A stretch of DNA of 22,191 bases from Cyanothece sp. UBA12306 (GTDB lineage Bacteria; Cyanobacteriota; Cyanobacteriia; Cyanobacteriales; Microcystaceae): NCBI GenBank assembly GCA_003448685.1, contig DLXW01000250.1, forward strand, positions 1 to 22,191, given 5' to 3'. Below the pieces are notes generated by a model, which worked only from the letters and a program-made list of their open reading frames with translations, was not told the origin of the DNA and did not search any database. A program made the translations under genes and the position numbers. Positions 17,992 through 22,191 of this stretch are shown here, in pieces (position 1 is the stretch's first letter; each line of letters begins with the position of its first letter).

Positions 17992-18466
17992 AAGTGCTAT
18001 TGAATGACTTTAATTGATTTTAATAGTACAGTCTAAAAAAAACAACAAGCTGCCCGCCTACGGAGGCGGGCTAATCAGTGTACAAAAGAATGTGGACTCC
18101 TAGAAATCTAAATGCGTATAGTTAGATAGTGACTAAGGTTAACACCGAATTACACAATGATCTCTTCAACTTTCTAGACACTCTCTGGCCGATTCAGGTG
18201 ATGATTATGGCGGCTACTCTAAAAAAAATACTGGTTTGAGGACTTTAGCCCAAACTCGAGAGGCCTACACCATCTCTATTAGGGGAATGCCATTTTGAAA
18301 AAACACTGCGTTGAATGGAGCCGAAGGCACAAACTCCAAGTCAATTTTCTTTCTTAGAAGTATGGTGAACTTCTCTGTGCCATATGTATAAGTTAACACT
18401 CTTTTCTGAAAAGCAGTGACTTATCTTTATAAAATTTAACAATTATTTTCGATGAAGTAATAATAG
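17992..18466. other. Non-coding stretch, possible insertion-sequence scar
   Basis: 475 bases without an intact gene. They hold the GC-rich hairpin at 18052-18071. A rightward frame is open from 18161 to a TGA at 18296-18298 (45 codons, containing DDYGGYSKKNTGLRTLAQTR). It continues after that stop to a TAA at 18389-18391. A small hairpin, AGAAGT/ACTTCT, lies at 18356-18374. The base composition is less AT-rich than the flanks. The arrangement hairpin, broken frame, hairpin resembles the 3' end of an IS200/IS605-type tnpB region, but I see no diagnostic TnpB motif, so this is a weak assignment. Confidence 0.3.
18035..18071 (-). terminator. GC-rich hairpin, terminator-like on the minus strand
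   Basis: GCCCGCCT (18052-18059) pairs perfectly with AGGCGGGC (18064-18071) around a 4-base loop. Read leftward, the hairpin is followed a few bases later by a run of eight T (complement of the A run near 18036-18043). It could terminate transcripts from the phosphatase gene upstream or be the end of a former mobile element. Confidence 0.5.
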
Positions 18467-20440
18467 TCAAGAAGAAATATCCGCCTTTTGTTTAACTACT
18501 AATAAGGTGAGATCATCAAATATTTTTTGTTCTCCAATATAAGTTAACAAATCTTCAATGACTGCTTCTTCAATTTCTTGAGCGGATTTTGTCCAATTTT
18601 GTGCGATAACTAGGCATAGTCTTTCTATTCCATATTGATTTTTATTGATGTCTTTTGCTTCAGTAATACCATCGGTATAAAGAACCACTCCATCTCCAGG
18701 TTGTAACTCAATTAAAGTTTGATCAATAAAATCACTAATATCATGATCTAATCCAATGGGAAAACCTAAATCCATGGTATCAATACGTTCAACCTTACCA
18801 TTGTTACGAACGATTAATATTTCTTCATGTTGACCACTAATACTAAGTCGTCCTTTCGCATAATTAAGTACCGCAAGGGTTAGATTTTTCTCTGAATTCA
18901 TGCGTTGAATATTTTTATAAATTATGCGATTAATAGTGGATAAAAATCGCACGGGATCAGATTCTTTAATTTCTGTGAGAGTACGCACAGCAGTTTGAAT
19001 CATGACCATTAAAATGCCACTTTCAAGACCATGACCTGTAACATCACCAATACCAAATGTAATGACTTCTTCGTTATATAAAACATCATAGTAATCTCCC
19101 CCTACTTCACTAGCCGGTTCCATAAATCCAGCAATATCTAGTCCTTCAATTGCTGCCAATTCTTGCTTTTTAGGTAAAATCAATTGTTGCATTTCACGCA
19201 GCAAACTAAGTTCAGCTCCCATCCGAAAATTTTCAGTTTTTAGCTGTAAATTGAGCATGGTAATTTCTTCATTTGCTTGTGCTAATTGCTCGGTTCTTTG
19301 TTTAACTTTTTCTTCTAACTTTTCTTCAAATTCTTTGCGATTTGTAATGTCATTTTGAATGGATAAATATTGGAAGATTTCTCCTTCTCTATTTTTCAAG
19401 GGAACAATAGTTGTATCAACCCAATAATAACCGCCATTTTTTGTTCTGTTTTTTATCTCTCCACGCCAAATTTTTCCACTAATAATAGTTAACCATAAAT
19501 CTTGAAAAAATTCATTAGGATGGTAACCAGAATTAAGTATACGATAATCATTACCCAATAATTGTTGTTGAGAATATTGAGAAATTTCGCAAAATTTATT
19601 ATTGATTTGCATAATATTTCCGTGAAGATTAGTAATAGCAATAATCTGGGATTGATCTAAAGCATACTTAATATTCTCCAATTCTTGAAGAGATTGATTT
19701 AAACTTTGAGCATAACGGCGAACTTCTCCTACCATTTTGTTAAATGTTCTAGCTAATAGCCCAATTTCGTTATTATCATTGACAGAAATGGTAACCCCAT
19801 AGTCTCCTAATTGAACTCGGGTTACTCCTTTGATTAGTTTGTTTAAATCTTGAGAAATTTGTCCAACAAAAATATAAGCACTGAAGCTAGTCAAAGCAAA
19901 AAGAAATACAATAATAATAACTTGTTCAACGGTTGCAAACCAAATTTTTTGGTTAATAAGATCAAGGGATAACCCAAGATGAACATCACCTCCAGCAAGT
20001 CCTAATATGGGAAGTTCGATATCAATAACAGGTCCTAGTTCGGGGATAGTAAATTTTGTAATATTAGTTTCTTGGGTGAATCTATAATTTTCTTTGGTTA
20101 ATCTATACTGTTGATGTCTTAAAAAATATTTAGGAATACCTGGGGTAAAACTATGGGCAATTATTGTTCCTGTCTCATCTTGAACAAGAATATAAGAAAT
20201 TCCTTCAATATCTAGAAAAGAGTCCACTAATGCTTGAATAGTTTCATGATTACTATTAAAAATTATTTGAGAACTAATACTAGCGATAGTTGTGGTAATT
20301 GCCGATCCCTTATTCTCATACTCATGTAATAAATTTTTACTCAAATTCCAGACTGAAAAAATGGACAGAAAAATACCAATAAACCCAAAAACAATGGCGG
20401 CAAAGACTAAGGTTTTTTTGAGTAATTTTGAGATTTTCAT
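18467..20440 (-). CDS. Membrane sensor phosphatase: extracytoplasmic domain, HAMP, PAS, PP2C (RsbU/SpoIIE type)
   Basis: A 657-residue receptor-phosphatase. Membrane helices lie at about 10-32 and 172-193 and enclose a ~140-residue periplasmic sensor of Cache-like length. A HAMP linker (about 194-246), a PAS/PAC module (about 260-370, with WRGEIKNRTKNGGYYWV) and a coiled coil (370-412) follow. The C-terminal PP2C domain (about 425-650) has the metal-binding blocks GGDYYD (D449), GDVTGHG (D466), LYTDG (D590) and DDLTLLVV. Family members dephosphorylate serine/threonine on anti-sigma antagonists (partner-switching). No antagonist or anti-sigma gene is adjacent, so its target is unknown. It lies 117 bases after the aspartoacylase gene in the same direction. 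The ATG at 20440 is well placed before the first helix. Confidence 0.92.
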   Translation of the reverse strand: MKISKLLKKTLVFAAIVFGFIGIFLSIFSVWNLSKNLLHEYENKGSAITTTIASISSQIIFNSNHETIQALVDSFLDIEGISYILVQDETGTIIAHSFTPGIPKYFLRHQQYRLTKENYRFTQETNITKFTIPELGPVIDIELPILGLAGGDVHLGLSLDLINQKIWFATVEQVIIIVFLFALTSFSAYIFVGQISQDLNKLIKGVTRVQLGDYGVTISVNDNNEIGLLARTFNKMVGEVRRYAQSLNQSLQELENIKYALDQSQIIAITNLHGNIMQINNKFCEISQYSQQQLLGNDYRILNSGYHPNEFFQDLWLTIISGKIWRGEIKNRTKNGGYYWVDTTIVPLKNREGEIFQYLSIQNDITNRKEFEEKLEEKVKQRTEQLAQANEEITMLNLQLKTENFRMGAELSLLREMQQLILPKKQELAAIEGLDIAGFMEPASEVGGDYYDVLYNEEVITFGIGDVTGHGLESGILMVMIQTAVRTLTEIKESDPVRFLSTINRIIYKNIQRMNSEKNLTLAVLNYAKGRLSISGQHEEILIVRNNGKVERIDTMDLGFPIGLDHDISDFIDQTLIELQPGDGVVLYTDGITEAKDINKNQYGIERLCLVIAQNWTKSAQEIEEAVIEDLLTYIGEQKIFDDLTLLVVKQKADISS

Positions 20441-20557
20441 GGAATCATATAACTCAAGCTCAATAAAAAATTGAAAAACTAGATATTATGTCATAAACAA
20501 CTCTTGATTTGATTCAGTAAAAAACTTTCTAAGTTTTCAAAATAAAATCACTTTATT

Positions 20558-21436
20558 TTAATTGTTTTTTATGACAATTTCTTGTTTTTCAGTAAAACAC
20601 ATAGCGATACCTTTTTCATAATAAGCTGCTTCGTTGATGAACACAGGATAAACAGTAAAATCTCCTTCATAACTAATAGTTTTACCTTCAAAGGTTAAAA
20701 ATAAAGGATCACCTGGATTGAGTGGTTGATAATCTTTAAACTGTAAATTAGGATGAACCATGGCTCTTATTTCTTTGCCATCGCGAGGATAATCTATTCT
20801 CTCGATAACTTGATAAAGAATGAGGGATTTGTAAGAATCAAAATTATCTCCCTGGTTATGTTTGTCTAAAGCATCAAGAATACTATAAACAAGTTGTTCT
20901 GTTTCTTGAAATAAACCAGCATCTAAAACACCTTGAGCAACTGCTCCTACTTCGACAGCAAAACCTAATTTAGTTATACTTCTTAATAATAAGTCTTCTT
21001 GAGCGGAACTATATTTTAAGATTTTTATTTTAGGATTAATCGAAGTAAGATAAGATCCTAATTGTAGATGAAAAGGATGGCCATCACAAATAATAATTGT
21101 TAGTCCCATCTGGGAAGTGGTAGTATGTAAATCAACGATTAAATCAGTGTTGTTATCCTTGATTTTTCTAGCAATATTTTTAGCTAATATTTGTTCATAA
21201 AGAACTGTATTTCCGTCTTCTAGATTTTTTTTACCAAAGCAGCGATTTAAATCTGTTTCTATATACCTTTGTTTAGCTTCAATGGCTTTAGAGTTAGCTA
21301 GAAAGGTTTTAATATCAAGACTTGATCTCTCAATTAAATGGGGGTAGCTTTTAAATTTCTTGATCAAATATACTCCCGTCATTTCGTTACCATGAGTTCC
21401 ACCAACGAGAGCAATATTTTTGATTTTTTCAACCAT
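20558..21436 (-). CDS. Aspartoacylase / succinylglutamate desuccinylase family protein
   Basis: A zinc-dependent amidohydrolase of the AspA family, which in characterised members cleaves N-acetylaspartate to acetate and aspartate. With the ATG at 21436 (292 residues) the key residues are H15 and E18 in GGTHGNE, N64 and R65 in DLNRCF, H104 in DLHTTTSQMG, and the catalytic glutamate E162 in FAVEVG. All are present, so the enzyme is probably active. The natural substrate in cyanobacteria is not certain. A TTG at 21451 is in frame and adds five residues; the ATG lies closer to the conserved IALVGGTHGNE and is preferred. Neither has a good ribosome binding site. It is 63 bases downstream of the yceD-like gene. 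Confidence 0.9.
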   Translation of the reverse strand: MVEKIKNIALVGGTHGNEMTGVYLIKKFKSYPHLIERSSLDIKTFLANSKAIEAKQRYIETDLNRCFGKKNLEDGNTVLYEQILAKNIARKIKDNNTDLIVDLHTTTSQMGLTIIICDGHPFHLQLGSYLTSINPKIKILKYSSAQEDLLLRSITKLGFAVEVGAVAQGVLDAGLFQETEQLVYSILDALDKHNQGDNFDSYKSLILYQVIERIDYPRDGKEIRAMVHPNLQFKDYQPLNPGDPLFLTFEGKTISYEGDFTVYPVFINEAAYYEKGIAMCFTEKQEIVIKNN

Positions 21437-21499
21437 GATATTTTGTTTCAAAAACTAAGTAATTTAATTCCCTGTTTCTCTAAGAGAATTTAGGGGATA

Positions 21500-22003
21500 T
21501 TAGGATGAAAGCTGTTGTTTTAAAGACTCCAAAGAAGCCCAACGACTGTCAATTGGCGACGGTTCTTCATTAGTGGGTACCATCAATTGCTGACAATCTT
21601 TACCACATAATTTTCTTAGGGGCATAGTTAGGGATAATTGTTCATAGAGCCAGATTTCTGGCTCAAAATAGCTATCAGGAGAGAGAGTCTCTGAGAGATC
21701 TTCCCAAGCAATTTCTCGTTCTTGGGGAATAACTGCTGATAAATTAGCATTTTTATCAAGCCAGATAATTTCTGAAGTGTCGAGAATGACACGATGATTG
21801 TATTGTTGCAGACAGCGATCGCAGGTTAAGGTAATAATTGTTTCTGCTTGGACTTTAATTTCTAAAAATGTCCCTCCATGTCTAACAGTCATTTTTCCCC
21901 GCAGAGGCGTTAATGTGTCTAAACCAGGGATAAAATCTTCTAGGGAAATGGTTTGGGTTCTTTGGCTAAGTTGTAGTAAATGAGGAATGTAGAGGGATTG
22001 CAT
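21500..22003 (-). CDS. YceD/DUF177 family protein (23S rRNA accumulation)
   Basis: The 167-residue product matches the DUF177 (YceD) family, linked in bacteria and plants to accumulation of 23S rRNA. Visible features are LRGKMTVRHGGTFLEI, the LTCDRCLQQY motif (C61, C64), an acidic central stretch, and LCGKDCQQL (C133, C137). The two cysteine pairs suggest a metal site. In many bacteria yceD precedes rpmF; here it precedes the aspartoacylase gene instead. A GGAGG sequence lies seven bases upstream of the ATG at 22003, supporting that start. Confidence 0.88.
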   Translation of the reverse strand: MQSLYIPHLLQLSQRTQTISLEDFIPGLDTLTPLRGKMTVRHGGTFLEIKVQAETIITLTCDRCLQQYNHRVILDTSEIIWLDKNANLSAVIPQEREIAWEDLSETLSPDSYFEPEIWLYEQLSLTMPLRKLCGKDCQQLMVPTNEEPSPIDSRWASLESLKQQLSS

Positions 22004-22052
22004 AATGTCACGCCTCCTATCCGTGGCTATTATCGGTTAAACTCATTGTACC

Positions 22053-22151
22053 AACCGCTACGCCAAAGGCAACATTAGGGGTCAACTATAGTTTTTAGAG
22101 TGCTACGCGCAATTAAGAAAAGGCGAATGCGCGAATGTAGCAATTTTGCTA
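22053..22151. repeat. Palindrome-rich repeat DNA upstream of the yceD-like gene
   Basis: CGCTACGCCAAAGGC-type text near 22056-22070 resembles dispersed cyanobacterial repeats. TGCTAC (22101-22106) can pair with GTAGCA (22137-22142), with an inner GCGC/GCGC stem (22107-22110 and 22129-22132). A competing hairpin, TAGCAA/TTGCTA, lies at 22138-22151. No gene is visible here. The structure may be a repeat or mobile-element edge cut by the window. Confidence 0.4.
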
Positions 22152-22191
22152 TGACTCGATTTCAAGCTTTATATAGCAGTCGCCAAGGTGG

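Noticed and set aside
18161..18391. A confident tnpB pseudogene call
   Set aside because: I cannot identify the zinc-finger or catalytic motifs of TnpB in any frame, so I left it as a possible scar only.
20539..20559. AAAATAAA/TTTATTTT hairpin at the aspartoacylase stop as terminator
   Set aside because: The stem is purely A/T and overlaps the stop codon; too unstable to call.

Overview
The window looks like chromosomal DNA of a low-GC, probably unicellular cyanobacterium of the Crocosphaera / Cyanothece / Rippkaea kind. Three things point there. I count fourteen copies of the HIP1 octamer GCGATCGC. The gene order rpmG-rpsR-ribonuclease II matches the rpl33-rps18 order kept in plastids. Several proteins have a clear cyanobacterial flavour (DUF29, a LRR-Roc-COR protein, a cyanobacterial-type CobH and RNase II). 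I see no tRNA, rRNA, CRISPR array, intact transposase or phage gene. The species is inferred, not proven.

Layout. 1-241 holds nested palindromes and a plausible sigma-70 promoter. 242-3239 is a rightward translation/RNA block: L33, S18, RNase II and a small unknown protein. 3270-5935 is mixed and partly decaying: a nitroreductase 3' fragment, an exported protein with a TolB-like repeat, the B12-pathway enzyme CobH, and a glycosyl-hydrolase-like gene that has lost its start and its centre. 5982-9456 is housekeeping: AnmK (murein recycling), an exported two-repeat DUF3887-like protein, and enolase with its own -10 box and a clear terminator.

9452-13178 is the most accessory part. A leftward 931-residue LRR-Roc-COR GTPase with two C-terminal membrane helices is followed by a DUF29 gene. 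Then come a heptanucleotide tandem repeat and a 51-codon open frame that looks like a gene remnant. The stretch 9359-13824 has no HIP1 site. 13179-16753 carries a PacL-like Ca2+-type P-ATPase whose stop codon touches rsmG. 16876-17991 is an orphan DppC/OppC-like permease with a long periplasmic insertion. 17992-18466 is a non-coding stretch with a GC-rich hairpin and broken open frames, possibly an insertion-sequence scar. 18467-22003 is leftward: a membrane PP2C/RsbU-type phosphatase with HAMP and PAS domains, an aspartoacylase-like hydrolase, and YceD/DUF177. The right edge carries further palindromes.

Most genes are independent housekeeping units. The best candidate for undescribed biology is the membrane-tethered LRR-Roc-COR protein with its DUF29 neighbour: a leucine-rich sensor, a GTPase switch and a putative membrane output in one polypeptide. 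Any defence or signalling role for it is inference.
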